Source: Azorinus chamasolen (Eukaryota > Mollusca > Bivalvia > Cardiida > Solecurtidae). From it: a stretch of 64,000 nt of DNA. The stretch is taken from positions 29,514,853-29,578,852 of the forward strand of contig OY755241.1 in the NCBI GenBank assembly GCA_963576725.1, in the 5' to 3' direction. The notes under the pieces are model-generated. The model was not told the DNA's origin and made no database searches. It worked only from the letters and a program-made list of their open reading frames with translations. Each line of letters starts with the position of its first letter. The first letter of the stretch is position 1. Positions 11,946-22,979 of the stretch are shown piece after piece. Both the position numbers and the translations under genes were made by a program.

Positions 11946-12132
11946 CTCGATACTACGAGATTTTAGTAAGGAGGAATGTATGTCTTTGTAGGCAGGTGGC
12001 AGCTTAATGCAGAGTGAAACTCATGCAGAAAGCTCTTCTAGGAGCTTTCTGCATGAGTTTCACCCTGCATTAAGCTGCCACCTGTGTAACAAATCAATGA
12101 TGGTGCGTATTTGAGGTTCGTAGTATCGAGCT
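11946..12132. mobile_element. Palindromic MITE with CTCGATACTACGA ends
   Basis: Inverted ends CTCGATACTACGA and TCGTAGTATCGAG enclose a 92-bp palindrome (11993-12084): arms CAGGTGGCAGCTTAATGCAG, centre AGCTCTTCTAGGAGCT. The palindrome arms match the pogo-type family C although the outer ends differ. Confidence 0.75.
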
Positions 12133-12592
12133 CTTACTGTTGCTGATGTTTACCTTCTCTTACCGTTGGTTCATACCGTAACTCCCTTCTAAATCGGAAT
12201 TCCAGACTAGTTTCGATACCGGTCTATATAATAGGTGGCACTTTTTCTGTGTGTCTTTCACTCTGCATTAAGCAGCTACCTGTCAAACAGAATAAAAGAT
12301 TCCTCTTTACTAAACGTCTGTTTTACGTAGACAGGTGTTGTGTATCTCACAACTCGTCACACCCAGCGAGGCAACCAGTTCTCAATGTTTTGTCTGAACG
12401 CTATCTGTGTATTTGGTGTGACACAAATTATTGCGGATTTTATAAATAGTCTACCGTATAATCTGATAATTTATTATATCCGTTTGATCTACTGTGTCTA
12501 TTTTTTGTAACTCCCGATGTCTTTTTTTTTGTTACATTAGGGAATTGCTATTTCAAAGACCTTGATTGTCGAGACGTAATGCTTCATTTATG

Positions 12593-12780
12593 CATCTGGG
12601 TCCATGCTTATAAAGCTTTTAGTTGAGTCTGAGTTTCGTTCTCAAGCTTTTGATTGGTCAGATTTGAGTTCTCAAGCTTTTGATTGGTCAGATTTGAGCC
12701 TCTGGCTCAAATCTGACCAATCAAAAGCTTGAGAACGATCTCAGGCTCAACTAAAAGCTTTATAAGCATGGACCCAGATG
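12593..12780. mobile_element. 188-bp palindromic element F, copy 1
   Basis: Outer arms CATCTGGGTCCATGCTTATA and complement. The inner arms carry CTTTTGATTGGTCAGATTTGAG, which includes a CCAAT motif. The left arm holds this segment twice, the right arm once. A second copy lies at 27636-27803. Confidence 0.8.
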
Positions 12781-12843
12781 TCATTTGTCTTTGAAACATT
12801 TACCTAATGAATAATCCTGTAAGAGATTATAACTTTATGAATA

Positions 12844-13090
12844 CAGTAAAACCTCTCTAAACCGGAACTCTAGTAAAGAAGAACTTAGACTGGTGATGTT
12901 TAGGCTCGTGACTGCTTAATGCAGGATGAAAGCCATGCAGAAAGCTCAAAGAGGAGTTTTCTGTATGACTTTCATCCTGTATTAAGCTGCGATCTATATG
13001 AGCCGTCTGATCTGGGTCTACACTGTTTGCAAAGGCGTAGAAAGGCATATTTATGGAGTTAAAGTTAAACGTTAAACTTGCCACCTGTCA
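12844..13090 (+). mobile_element. pogo/Tc1-type MITE C, chimeric with a MITE A1 end
   Basis: Begins after TA with CAGTAAAACCTCTCTAAACC and contains the C palindrome (centre AGCTCAAAGAGGAGTT). Its right part is replaced by the right half of an A1 element (GAGCCGTCTGATCTGGGTCT to about 13060). Confidence 0.6.
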
Positions 13091-13211
13091 TAAAGACAAA
13101 ATAATTATACATATTTGAGTGTTCGGGCTGAACAAACACTCCAACTGATCTGGCTCTATATTGCATACATGCCCATAATTGACATTGACCTCGACAGCGG
13201 ATATAGGCCTA

Positions 13212-13417
13212 CAGTAAAACCTCTCTATAGTAAAACCACTAAATTGCATCAAGTAGTTTGTGTTAAAGACAGGTGGCTGCTTAAAGAAATATGAAAGTAA
13301 AACAGAACGCTCCTATAGGAGCGTTCTGTTCTACTTTCACCTTACTTTATGCAGCCACCTGCCCTAAATACCAACTAATTAACACAATTTAGTGGTCGTT
13401 ATAGAGAGGATTCACTG
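13212..13417. mobile_element. pogo/Tc1-type MITE, family D
   Basis: A 206-bp element between TA duplications, with ends CAGTAAAACCTCTCTATAG and CTATAACGACC-like sequence finishing TCACTG. Nearly the whole element folds: TGGCTGCTTAAAG...GTAAAACAGAACG, centre CTCCTATAGGAG. A sister copy is at 15512-15715. Confidence 0.85.
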
Positions 13418-13569
13418 TAGTCTAATACTGTTAGAAAGCCTTCAAAGGAAACTGTACAAGTCATTCCTTGTCATGAATGAATACGATGGCATGTTTATTA
13501 CAGATCTTTATGATAACAGGACCCATGCATAGATCTTAATTATGTCAACACTATGGACCAAGTATATAA

Positions 13570-13930
13570 CACTTGCAAACAGTTATGATCCAGATGAGAG
13601 GCTAGGGGGGAAATAGGGGTCTAATCCGAATCCGAATGTTTTACAGACTGACACACCTTTTTGGAAGGAAATGGAATAAATCTATTATTCTAGAATTTAA
13701 GCAGACGACAAGTTCTGCAGACGAAGGTTGCCTAGTGTTTAATGGGTTAATATTTTGCACACGAGAGCGACAAATTCCTGATAACTTATGCAGACAGTGT
13801 GGACCCAGATGGCGCGCCGTCTCATCTGGATTCAAACTGTTTTGCAAAAGATTCGTCCATGGCAGCGATAGTTTTATAAGTAAACTAGCAAAGCATAGAA
13901 ATAATCCGAGCAAATAGTTTGGCTCCACAC
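13570..13930. mobile_element. Family E fragments
   Basis: Contains AACAGTTATGATCCAGATGAGA, two CAGACGACAAG-type motifs and a second palindrome GTGTGGACCCAGATGGCGCGCCGTCTCATCTGG near 13797-13840. Two overlapping open frames here are not credible genes. Confidence 0.5.
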
Positions 13931-13981
13931 GGGACACTGAGTAATAATCAGGAACCAAATTATTTCTCACTCTATTATGTT

Positions 13982-14192
13982 TTAACCACTTTCCTCATGT
14001 TGGCGACTTTTGACGACTCTGTAAAAGTCACTTTCTGAAACCATTGTGATAAATAGAGCAAATGCTCTATTTATCACAATGGTTTCATACTACAAAATAC
14101 TAAAATGTTCCTTTTCTCTAGTTAATGTTCCTTTTCGGTAGATTTATTCAAATAGGGTGTATCTAAAAATAGCCTATGATGTAAAGGGTTAA
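13982..14192 (+). mobile_element. piggyBac-type MITE, family B, with a shortened palindrome
   Basis: TTAACCACTTTCCTCATG to GATGTAAAGGGTTAA. The palindrome GAAACCATTGTGATAAATAG continues as AGCAAATGCT, then the complement. Compared with other B copies, 18 bases holding the CTCCTATAGGAG centre are missing and the hairpin is still perfect. Confidence 0.85.
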
Positions 14193-14242
14193 ACACTTTA
14201 TTCCATTAATACGTCATATATTACATCATAGGTTACGCCTAC

Positions 14243-14482
14243 CTTTTACTTCATAAACACGCCTTTCTTAGCATTTGCAAACAGAGTAGACCCAGATCAG
14301 ACGGCCCCTATAAGGGTCTGCTCTGTTTGCTTATGATATAATATACTTATAGATATGATTCTAATTTTCTGCCACGGACAAACATTTCTGTATCCATATG
14401 CTATTATAACAACATAATTAATTCAATAAATATATTCATAATGTCAAAATGACTTACATGAATATTCATGGAGTGAAGTGAG
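14243..14482 (+). mobile_element. piggyBac-type MITE, family A1, degenerate
   Basis: Left part CCTTTTACTTCATAAACACGCC, palindrome at 14277-14331 with a shortened right arm, right part CTTACATGAATATTCATGGAGTGAAG. The terminal TTAAs are lost. Confidence 0.6.
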
Positions 14483-14622
14483 TGTGTCGGATGTTTAGAA
14501 TGTTTAGCAGACGACCATTGTTGTCAGACGGAACCTGTACATTTATCATATACCGACCTTGAATAGATGTCGGATCATTGGTCACGTGTCTAAGATCAAC
14601 TTCAAAGATATTACTAAGCATA

Positions 14623-14829
14623 TAGTAGAACCTGCCTTAATCGGCCATCAATCAGAGGTCTAAGATATTATTGGTATATAAGGTAGGTGGTAGCTTAATG
14701 CATGTCAAAAGTAATGCAGAAAGCTCCTATAGGAGCTTTCTGCATTACTTTTGCCATGCATTAAGCAACCGCATTTTTAAAAACTTCTATGTTCAATAAA
14801 TAAATGGCCGCTTACGAGAGAGTCAACTG
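14623..14829. mobile_element. pogo/Tc1-type MITE, family C'
   Basis: Begins after TA with TAGTAGAACCTGCCTTAA and ends GAGAGTCAACTG before TA. The palindrome at about 14681-14772 has arms AGGTGGTAGCTTAATGCATG then TCAAAAGTAATGCAGAAAG, centre CTCCTATAGGAG. Confidence 0.85.
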
Positions 14830-14999
14830 TAACCTGTAAATGCGCATATCATATCTCGGTCACCTGTGTCGTTCCAATTAGGAATTATTAATCCTTATCT
14901 CGTGGTAAAAATAATGTCTGCTCAAATGTGGGTCTGGTACAAATTTGACTTGTTCCGATTATATTAAGCTTTTGAGAAACTATTGACCGACTGTCAAAC

Positions 15000-15062
15000 A
15001 GTTTGGATCCTGATGAGACGCCGAGTTAGTCGGTGTCTCATCTAGGCCCATGCAGTCTGGTC
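15000..15062. mobile_element. Family E palindrome, isolated
   Basis: CAGTTTGGATCCTGATGAGACG, centre CCGAGTTAGTCGG, then a decayed right arm GTGTCTCATCTAGGCCCATGC. The E termini were not found around it. Confidence 0.6.
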
Positions 15063-15186
15063 GAGAAAAGCGGGATAGGGGTTAAGGTAGCGAGCTAGGT
15101 GTTAATTATGTCAGTCTTTATCAACAGACATCAGAATTATGCCACGCAAAAGAGTATAAACAATATATCGTGGGAACCAACACAAA

Positions 15187-15368
15187 CAGTTAAACCACTC
15201 TAAACCGGACGTTTAAATTAGTATACATATCGATCTTGGAGACAGGTGACAGGTTAATGCAGGTTGGGGAGCGTTCTGCATAACTTTCACCCTGCATTAT
15301 GCAGTCATCTGCCTAAAAGTATATAAATTCTTCTCTACTAAAAATTCCGGTTTAGATGGGTTATACTG
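15187..15368 (+). mobile_element. pogo/Tc1-type MITE, family C
   Basis: Ends CAGTTAAACCACTCTAAACC and GGTTTAGATGGGTTATACTG. Internal arms GACAGGTGACAGGTTAATGC and GCATTATGCAGTCATCTGCC; the left arm near the centre is partly deleted. Confidence 0.7.
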
Positions 15369-15511
15369 TATTTTTCTGTTACTTTCTCTCTATCTGAATT
15401 CCTATCGAGAAACTGTTGACAAAGTGTCAAACAGCTTGGATCCTGTCTTATAGACCCACAATTTGACTTTGTTTTGACGGTCGCTTAAGACAGGTTCTAC
15501 TGTACGAACTA

Positions 15512-15715
15512 CGGTAAAACCTCTCTATAACGGTCACTAAATTACATCAATTATTTTGTGTTAAAGGCAGGTGGCTGCTTAAAGCGAGGTGAAAGTAAAA
15601 CAGAACGCTCCTTTAGGAGCGTTCTGTTTTACTTTCACCATGCTTTAAGCAGCCACCTTCCCTAAATACCAACTAATTAACACAATTTAGTGGCTGTTAT
15701 AGAGAGGTTTTACTG
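15512..15715. mobile_element. pogo/Tc1-type MITE, family D
   Basis: A 204-bp element between TA dinucleotides. CGGTAAAACCTCTCTATAAC and its complement form the ends; the hairpin centre is GCTCCTTTAGGAGC. Closely matches 13212-13417. Confidence 0.9.
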
Positions 15716-16313
15716 TATGCCTCTATTTCGAGCTTGTTTGGGTGTTTATGACTGTGGTTCAGTCATGGCAGTTGATCATCTTGTACTGTGACATGTATAC
15801 ATACGTCCGTCACCGTAGACACAATATTTGTTAGTGTCCTGTGCTATCAGCAGAAATCCAATTATATTTCTGAATCATCATAAGTGGTTCTAGCTGCAAA
15901 ACATATTACTGAAATATGTTCTTGAAAAACATTTTACTCGAAATCTATTCAGTTGAATAACAGTTTACTAGAAAACTAATATGATTTATAAACAGTGCAA
16001 TCGAAAACGTTCTGCTTGAAAACGGTTAATTCGAAAATTCTGCTTGTATTTCTTACATGAATATTCAACAGTTAAAGGGCTAAACGCAATGACATAAACT
16101 TACATGAAGTTACACACTGTTGAGGGAATGAATGGGTTAATATGGAAATGGGCCATATTTGGCGAAAATAAGTGCCACCATACTTTTAAACATTTATTTA
16201 ATCAATATAACATCTGATCAGGGTCTACTCTGTTTGCTTTGGAATAATACAAATTCCCATGGCATTTTTCCCTGTGTCTATGTACCATTATAAAACAACA
16301 ATCTAATTAACCC

Positions 16314-16760
16314 TTTCCCTCATATAAACGCATTTTAGCGCATTTGCAAATAAAGTAGACCCAGATCAGACGGCTCGTATGATCCGCTGTGTTTTCTTCT
16401 GGAATGATACAGTTGAACTTCGATATCTCGAACTCGGATAACTCGAACTTCGTGATAAATCTACTAAAATTTTGGTCCTTCCAAAATCTTACAATAGATC
16501 TACATAATTGCTCTAAAATAAATCACTACGCATATCTAGAAACGCATTTCACAGCATAATGCAGTTCTACAGTAATGCTGAAAGCTCCTGTAGGAGCTTT
16601 CAGCATTACTGTAGACCTGCATTAAGCTATGAACTTGAGAAAGTGTCCGGATTACAAATCGGATAACTCGAACTTATGTTATCTCGAACTAATTTATATA
16701 GTCCCTTGAAGTTCGAGATATCGAAGTTTAACAGTATATACATGTATCTTATTCTACATT
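16314..16760. mobile_element. Family A MITE broken by the Tigger-like element
   Basis: TTAACCCTTTCCCTCATATAAACG and the left arm of the A palindrome run up to about 16407. The Tigger-like element at 16410 then interrupts; A-like sequence (AAGCAAACAAAG) resumes after it, near 16769. Confidence 0.55.
16410..16734. mobile_element. pogo/Tigger-type MITE with internal palindrome
   Basis: A 325-bp element flanked by TA on both sides. Inverted ends are CAGTTGAACTTCGATATCTC and its complement, followed by subterminal CGGATAACTCGAACTT copies. A palindrome at about 16555-16630 has arms TGCAGTTCTACAGTAATGCTG and centre AAAGCTCCTGTAGGAGCTTT. Ends of this kind are known from the pogo/Tigger branch of Tc1/mariner. 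Confidence 0.9.
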
Positions 16761-16993
16761 TTTTGTCTAAGCAAACAAAGTTTACATTATAAAATATTAG
16801 CTAATAAATAATCATGTTCAATTGTTTCTTGCAGGAATACTGAACACGGAAAGGGTAAATATTCACGATGTGGTTATTTCTTGTATGAATATTCATGAAG
16901 TAAAATGTTTACACCGCATTGGTAAAACACTGATAATACACATATCCCTACCATCATCAATCTGTGATGACGTTCTTCTCAACAGTTACATAC

Positions 16994-17066
16994 GGGGAAT
17001 TAGCTCAAGTGGTAGAGCGCTCGCTTAGCATGTGAGAAGTACCGGGATCGATACCCGGATTCTCCA
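16994..17066 (+). tRNA. tRNA-Ala (AGC), copy 1
   Basis: A 73-base cloverleaf: acceptor GGGGAAT/ATTCTCC, D-stem GCTC/GAGC, anticodon stem CTCGC/GTGAG with loop TTAGCAT (anticodon AGC), T-stem CCGGG/CCCGG and discriminator A. Internal promoter boxes TAGCTCAAGTGG (A) and GGATCGATACC (B) are present. A T7 run right after the gene is a strong Pol III terminator. This copy alone has AAGTA rather than AGGTA in the variable loop. Confidence 0.96.
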
Positions 17067-17420
17067 AAATATTTTTTTGGCTGCAGTTAACAATGTCAAC
17101 ACTGAATTTTCAGAGTGGAATAGCCCAGCTGGGTTTAACTTTAGAGCCTGCTATGAAAGTGGTGTCTGTCCCGATCTGTTGCCATTGTCACAAACTTCTG
17201 ATTCGTTCAAACATTTGAGATAATATTGACAGAGTGTCAAACAGCTTGAATCCTGATGAGACGCCGAGTTACTCGGCGTCTCATCCGGATTCAAACTGTT
17301 TTCAAATGCCATTTAGGTCGCGCTTAGCAGGCTAAGGGTTAAAAGTCGCATTGGTAAACCACTGATAATATATCCCTACCATCACCAATTTGTGACGACA
17401 ATCTTCTCTAAAGTACATAC

Positions 17421-17493
17421 GGGGAATTAGCTCAAGTGGTAGAGCGCTCGCTTAGCATGTGAGAGGTACCGGGATCGATACCCGGATTCTCCA
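17421..17493 (+). tRNA. tRNA-Ala (AGC), copy 2
   Basis: Same fold as copy 1 with AGGTA in the variable loop, followed by a T5 run as terminator. Only 354 bases separate it from copy 1, the closest spacing in the cluster. A family-E palindrome fragment lies between the two (17241-17300). Confidence 0.96.
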
Positions 17494-17961
17494 AAATATA
17501 TTTTTGGCAAAAATCTATCCACTGCCTCTGTGTGTATAATAATGCAGATATATGAAATTGTGTATAGTATAAAGCTACCTTGAGTCAAAGAGTACTATTC
17601 TCCCAATGATTTTGATCTGGAAACAATTGGATCCAGATGAGACGCCAACAACTCGCCCAAGGATCCAAACTGTTTGACACTTAATCAATAGTTTCTCAAA
17701 ATCTTGGTCAAAACAACAGCAGTCAACATTGCACGAGATAAAAAAAAATGAACAGACATTGTTTCACAGCGGTATAAGAGGTGATATAGATTATATTGTT
17801 TGGTTGTGGTAAGTAAAATTTTCTTAAAAAAACACTTAACTCGAAATCTATTTAGTTGAATAACAATTGACTAGAAACCTATTTAGTTGATGAACAGTTA
17901 CTTTCTGCTTGAGAAACGTCTAATTCGAAAACTTTACATGAATATTTAACAAGTAAAGGGC

Positions 17962-18211
17962 TTATCCCCTTCCCTCATATAAACGTGTTTTCACTCATTT
18001 GCAAACAGAGTAGACCCAGATCAGACGGCTCCTAGAGGAGCCGTCTGATCAAGGTCTACCCTGTTTGCTAATAAAATTTAAAAGATCTGTGTCTTTGCAT
18101 TCTAAAATGTCTACAACGTTCCACCTTCCATATTTCATTTTAACTATTTTGTCCATGAATATTCAGTAGGTATTGAAATTCGTAATAAACAAAGAACAAG
18201 GAAAGGGTTAG
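17962..18211 (+). mobile_element. piggyBac-type MITE A inside one tRNA repeat unit
   Basis: A 250-bp element with near-perfect palindrome centred on CTCCTAGAGGAG. Its borders read GGGC-TTAT-CCCC and AGGG-TTAG-CGAAATG. The sister tRNA units have uninterrupted GGGCTTAACGAAATG at the same place (19087, 20836), so this is a filled TTAA site. It explains most of the extra length of this unit. Confidence 0.9.
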
Positions 18212-18543
18212 CGAAATGACATAACTTTACATGATGTTACACACTGTTGAGGGATACATATATATTTCGTGAAAGTATGTGCCACCATATATTTGACCCT
18301 TTATTTAATCAAATTACTATAAGGGTCTACTCTGTTTGCTTTGGAATACATGTAATACAATTTTTGCCATGGCCAAAGTTTCATGTGTCTATGTACCATT
18401 ATAAAGTTAATGTACAGCAATGTAATTAGTAGTCATGATATGATTATTTCTTCATGAATGTTCATGAAGTAAAACGATAAAAGCTGCAGTGGTAAACCAC
18501 TGATAATATATCCTTACACATCACCAAACTTCTAGATGAATAC

Positions 18544-18616
18544 GGGGAATTAGCTCAAGTGGTAGAGCGCTCGCTTAGCATGTGAGAGGTACCGGGATCG
18601 ATACCCGGATTCTCCA
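18544..18616 (+). tRNA. tRNA-Ala (AGC), copy 3
   Basis: Identical in its 73 bases to copy 2. Followed by ACCAAAATATA-T5. Upstream block TGGTAAACCACTGATAATATA is shared with copies 4 to 6. Confidence 0.96.
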
Positions 18617-19438
18617 AAATATATTTTTGGCAAAAATCTATCCACTGCCTCTGTGTGTGTAATAATGTAGATATATGAACTCACTGTCGCCTTGTGTATA
18701 GTATAAGGCTCCCTTGAGTCAAAGAGAACTATGCTCCCAATGATTTTGATCTGGAAAAAATTGGATCCAGATGAGACGCCAATAAATCGCGCAAGGAGCC
18801 AAGCTGTTTGACACTCAATCAATAGTTTCTCAAAATGTTGGTCGAAACGACAGTAGTCAACAATGCACGAGATAAAAAAAAATGAGCAGACATTATTTCA
18901 CAGCGGTATAAGAGGTGATATAAAATTATGTTGTTCGGTTGTTGTAAGTAAAATGTTCTTGAAAAAAAACCCACTTTACTCGAAATCTATTTAGTTGGAA
19001 AAAAACAACAAAAAAACCCAGTTGACTAGAACTATATTTAGTTGATAAACAGTTATAAAATTTACATGAATATTTAACAGGTAAAGGGCTTAACGAAATG
19101 ACATAACTTTACATGATGTTACACAATGTTGAAGGATACATATATATTTCGTGAAAATTGGTGCCACCATATTTTTGACCATTTATTTAATCAAATTACT
19201 CTCTGATCAGGGTCTACTCTGTTTGCTTTGGAATACACGTGTACATGTAATACAATGTTTGCCATGGCCAAACTTTCATGTGTCTATGTACCATTATAAA
19301 GTTAATGTACAGCAATGTAATTAGTAGTCATGATGTGATTATTTCTTCATGAATATTCATGAAATATAATGTTAAAAGCTGCAGTGGTAAACCACTGATA
19401 ATATATCCTTACACATCACCAGACTTCTAGATGAATAC

Positions 19439-19511
19439 GGGGAATTAGCTCAAGTGGTAGAGCGCTCGCTTAGCATGTGAGAGGTACCGGGATCGATACC
19501 CGGATTCTCCA
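19439..19511 (+). tRNA. tRNA-Ala (AGC), copy 4
   Basis: Identical to copies 2 and 3. Terminator is a T6 run five bases or so after the discriminator base. Confidence 0.96.
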
Positions 19512-20258
19512 AAACTATTTTTTGCAAAAATTTATCCGCTGCCTCTGTGTGTGTAATAATGCAGATATATGAACTCACTGTCGCCTTGTGTATAATATAA
19601 AGCTACCTAGAGACAAAGAGAACTATGCTCCCAATGATTCTGATCTGGAAATAAATTGGATCCAGATGAGACGCCAACAACTCGCGCAAGGATCCAAGCT
19701 GTTTGACACTCAATCAATAGTTTCTCAAAATCTTGGTCGAAATGGCAGTAGTCAACATTGCACGAGATAAAAAAAAATGAACAGACATTATTTCACAGCG
19801 GTATAAGAGGTGATATAAACTTATGTTGTTCGGTTGTGGTAAGTAAAATGTTCTTGAAAAAACCCATTACTCGAAATCGATTTAGTTGAAAAAACAGTTG
19901 ACTTAGGGTTTAATGAAATGATATAACTTTACATGAAGTTACACGCTGTTGAGGGATACATATATATTTCGTGAAAATTGGTGCCACCATACTTTTGACC
20001 CTTTATTTAATCAAATTGTTATCTGATCAGGGTCTACTCTATTTGTTTTGGAATACACATGTACATGTAATACAATGTTTGCCATGGCCAAACTTTCATG
20101 TGTCTATGTACCATTATAAAGTTAATGTACAGCAATGTAATTAGTAGTCATGATGTGATTATTTCTTCATGAATGTTCATGAAATATAATGTTAAAAGCT
20201 TCAGTGGTAAACCACTGATAATATATCCTTACACATCACCTAACTTCTAGATGAATAC

Positions 20259-20331
20259 GGGGAATTGGCTCAAGTGGTAGAGCGCTCGCTTAGCATGTGA
20301 GAGGTACCGGGATCGATACCCGGATTCTCCA
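20259..20331 (+). tRNA. tRNA-Ala (AGC), copy 5, variant
   Basis: Differs from the other copies by one base, A to G at tRNA position 9 (GAATTGGCTC), which also changes the A-box (TGGCTCAAGTGG). The only nearby T run is four long. Both changes could weaken transcription or folding, so this may be a drifting copy; the rest of the cloverleaf is intact. Confidence 0.9.
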
Positions 20332-21188
20332 AAATATATTTTAGGCAAAAATCTATCCACTGCCTCTGCGTGTGTGTAATAATGTGTGTAGATATATGAA
20401 CTCACTGTCGCCTTGTGTATATATAGTATAAAGCTACCTTGAGTCAAAGAGAACTATTCTCCCAATGATTTTGATCTGGAAAAAAGGATCCAGATGAGAC
20501 GCCAACAACTCGCGCAATGATCCAAGCTGTTTGACACTCAATCAATAGTTTCTCAAAATCTTGGTCGAAACGGCAGTAGTCAACGTTGCACGAGATATAA
20601 AATTGACCAGACATTATTTCACAGCGGTATAAGAGGTGATATAAAATTCTGTTGTTCGGTTGTGGTAAGTAAAATGTTCTTGAAAAACACTTTACTCGAA
20701 AAATATTTAGTTGAATAACAGTTGACTAGAAAACTATTTAGTTGATAAACAGTTTACTCGAAAACTTTCTGCATGAAAAACGGTTAATTCGAAAAAATTA
20801 CATGTGTTTCTTTCATGAATATTTAACAGGTAAAGGGCTTAACGAAATGACATAACTTTACATGATGTTACACAATGTTGAGGAAAGGGATCAACGCGAT
20901 ATACTTCGCGAAAATAGGTGACACCATACTTTTGACCCTTTATTTAATAGAATTGCTATCTGATCAGGGTCTACTCTGTTTGTTTTTGAATACATGTAAT
21001 ACAATTTTTGCCATGGCCAAAGTTTCATGTGTCAATGTTCCGTTATAAAATTAATGTACAGCAATGTAATTTAGTAGTCATGATGTGATTATTTCTTCAT
21101 GAATATCCGTGAAGTAAAACGATAAAAGCTGCAGTGGTAAACCACTGATATTATATCCTTACACATCATCAATCTTCTAGATGTATAC

Positions 21189-21261
21189 GGGGAATTAGCT
21201 CAAGTGGTAGAGCGCTCGCTTAGCATGTGAGAGGTACCGGGATCGATACCCGGATTCTCCA
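21189..21261 (+). tRNA. tRNA-Ala (AGC), copy 6
   Basis: Identical to copies 2 to 4, with a T9 terminator. It is the last of the cluster; a (GT)n and poly-G tract begins about 18 bases after it. Confidence 0.96.
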
Positions 21262-21276
21262 AAACTATTTTTTTTT

Positions 21277-21277
21277 C

Positions 21278-21308
<31 letters not shown>

Positions 21309-21315
21309 GGGGGGG
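21277..21315. repeat. (GT)n and poly-G tract
   Basis: About twelve GT units pass into a GGGTGGGGGGGGGG run. It interrupts the downstream block that follows the other tRNA copies. Confidence 0.9.
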
Positions 21316-21718
21316 ATAAGTTTCAGAACTTACAAGAAAATATAGATATATGTAGCATCAGAAGTAACTAATTTGCGCTTATCTCAGCCTGAATGGCCTT
21401 TGCACACAAGGTGGATACAAATGAGACAACTCGCGACAGGATCCGCGCTGTTTGACACTCAATAGTTACTCAAAATCTTAATCAAATCGGATATAGTCAT
21501 TATTGCATCAGATAGAAAACTGAGCAGACATTATTTTCACAGCGGTATAAGAGATAATATAAAATGACATTGTTTGGTTGTGGTAATTAATCTCAGAATG
21601 TTAGGGACCTCATGATTGTTAGGGACCTCATGAAAATCTTGGGTATGGTTGCCTATTCATGTAGATTTGTTTCTTTTTATATGTTGACTGTTATAAACAT
21701 ATGCATGTTAGAATTCCA

Positions 21719-22165
21719 TTAATCCTTTGAATACGGGACGTGCATGCAGACAGTGTAGACCCAGATAAAGGGTTCTTGCAAGACCCGTCTGACCAGGATC
21801 TGCACTGCTTGTCACTCAAAACCATGTAGCAAGTTTAAACTTTTCATACTGAATGGACTCCGTAGTTAAACACTGATAGGCTATTCCACACTGAAATTAA
21901 CCCTTCTCTTGCTGAATTTGAAAATACATGTCTCCTTCATTACCCATGCCCTGTTGTATAATTACATATTTCTTCACTGTGTACAAGTATTTCGCTGTGC
22001 AATCACTACTGTGGAGTGCACTAGTTGCACAATCAACTTGTAAATAGTGCAGACCTTGATGAGACAGCTCCTGCAGGAGCTGTCTCATCTGAGTCTTCAC
22101 TATTTACAGGTAGGTATATTGACGTGAATAGCAAGCGAAGGGGTAAGGGTTGAAAGAGTTAAGCT
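21719..22165. mobile_element. Two adjacent A2-type MITEs
   Basis: The first, about 21719-21901, has TTAATCCTTTGAATACGGG at its left and a palindrome GTGTAGACCCAGATAAAGGG...CCAGGATCTGCACTG. The second starts at TTAACCCTTCTCTTGCTG (21898), so the two share a TTAA. Its palindrome at 22037-22107 is excellent: GTAAATAGTGCAGACC, centre AGCTCCTGCAGGAGCT. It ends near GGGTTGAAAGAGTTAA at about 22161. Confidence 0.65.
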
Positions 22166-22246
22166 GTACAATCAATCTGGACCCAGGCTTACTATGTTTT
22201 CCTCCACCTGTAATTAGCTGGATGTCGCGAAATGACTGAAACACTG

Positions 22247-22470
22247 TTAATCCATTCCTCATATTGATGCCTTTTTGATTGCCTCTGTAAAATTCACTAT
22301 TTGAAAACATTCTGATAAATAGAGCATTTGCTCCATATGGGCATATGCTCTATATATCACAATAGTTTAAAACTACACAATTCTAAAAAAATCTTTTTTT
22401 TTCTAGTAAATGCTCATTTTCTGTAGAATTATTCAAAGAGGTTGGGTCTAAAAATGGGCTACAGCGACGT
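22247..22470 (+). mobile_element. piggyBac-type MITE, family B, decayed
   Basis: TTAATCCATTCCTCATATTG left end, palindrome AAACATTCTGATAAATAGAG with centre TTTGCTCCATATGGGCAT, family right part TAGTAAATGCTCATTTTCTG. The right terminus is eroded. Confidence 0.65.
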
Positions 22471-22550
22471 AAATCAGACACACAGGCAGGTTGAAGTAAA
22501 AAAATAATATAAAGATAGATACCTTTGATCTAGAGTCCCTTCTAAAATCC

Positions 22551-22852
22551 ATAACCCTTTCAACCCCGGACACGCATTTATTGTCATTTGCAAACGGTGT
22601 AGACCCAGATCAGATATGGCTCCTATAGGATCAAAGTCTGCACTGCTTGTCATTCAAAATCTTCTAGCAAGTTTAAGTCTTTCATACTGGACTCTATAGT
22701 TAAACACTGATGGGCTATTCCACTCTGAATATTCGGGGTTTAAAATGTAGAAGCTTTCTGCATTACTTTAGACTTTTATTAAGCTATCACCTGCTTTACA
22801 GACCCATAATAACACCTCTTTTTGATGGTCGCTTTAGAAAGGTCTACTGTAT
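22551..22852. mobile_element. A2 MITE followed by half a C' MITE
   Basis: A2: AACCCTTTCAACCCCGGACAC to ATTCGGGGTTTAAA, palindrome GTGTAGACCCAGATCAGA. Then GAAGCTTTCTGCATTACTTT to GAAAGGTCTACTGTA, the right half of a C' element, at about 22748-22852. Confidence 0.55.
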
Positions 22853-22979
22853 ATATAACACAACACAGAATAGGCCTACCTTGTTTCTTGATGCTTTTTA
22901 ATCATTCCATTTTCCCTTGTTTGAACAGCAAATAAAACAGTTCTAGTAATCACGGTGTAGTGTACATAACTATATACAT

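Larger units (their letters stand above)
16060..21600 (+). repeat. Tandem segmental repeat carrying tRNA-Ala genes
   Basis: Units of about 0.82-0.93 kb (starts of tRNA copies 3 to 6 are 895, 820 and 930 bases apart) repeat the tRNA, a downstream block with TCTATCCACTGCCTCTGTGTG, a decayed family-E palindrome, and an upstream block GTAAACCACTGATAATATATC. The 17.4-18.5 kb unit is longer because of the MITE at 17962. Copies share more than nine bases in ten by eye. Confidence 0.9.

Noticed and set aside
16994..21261. tRNA copies as tRNA-derived SINEs
   Set aside because: Each cloverleaf is intact with its own terminator, and copies are tandem within a long shared segment, not dispersed with poly-A tails.
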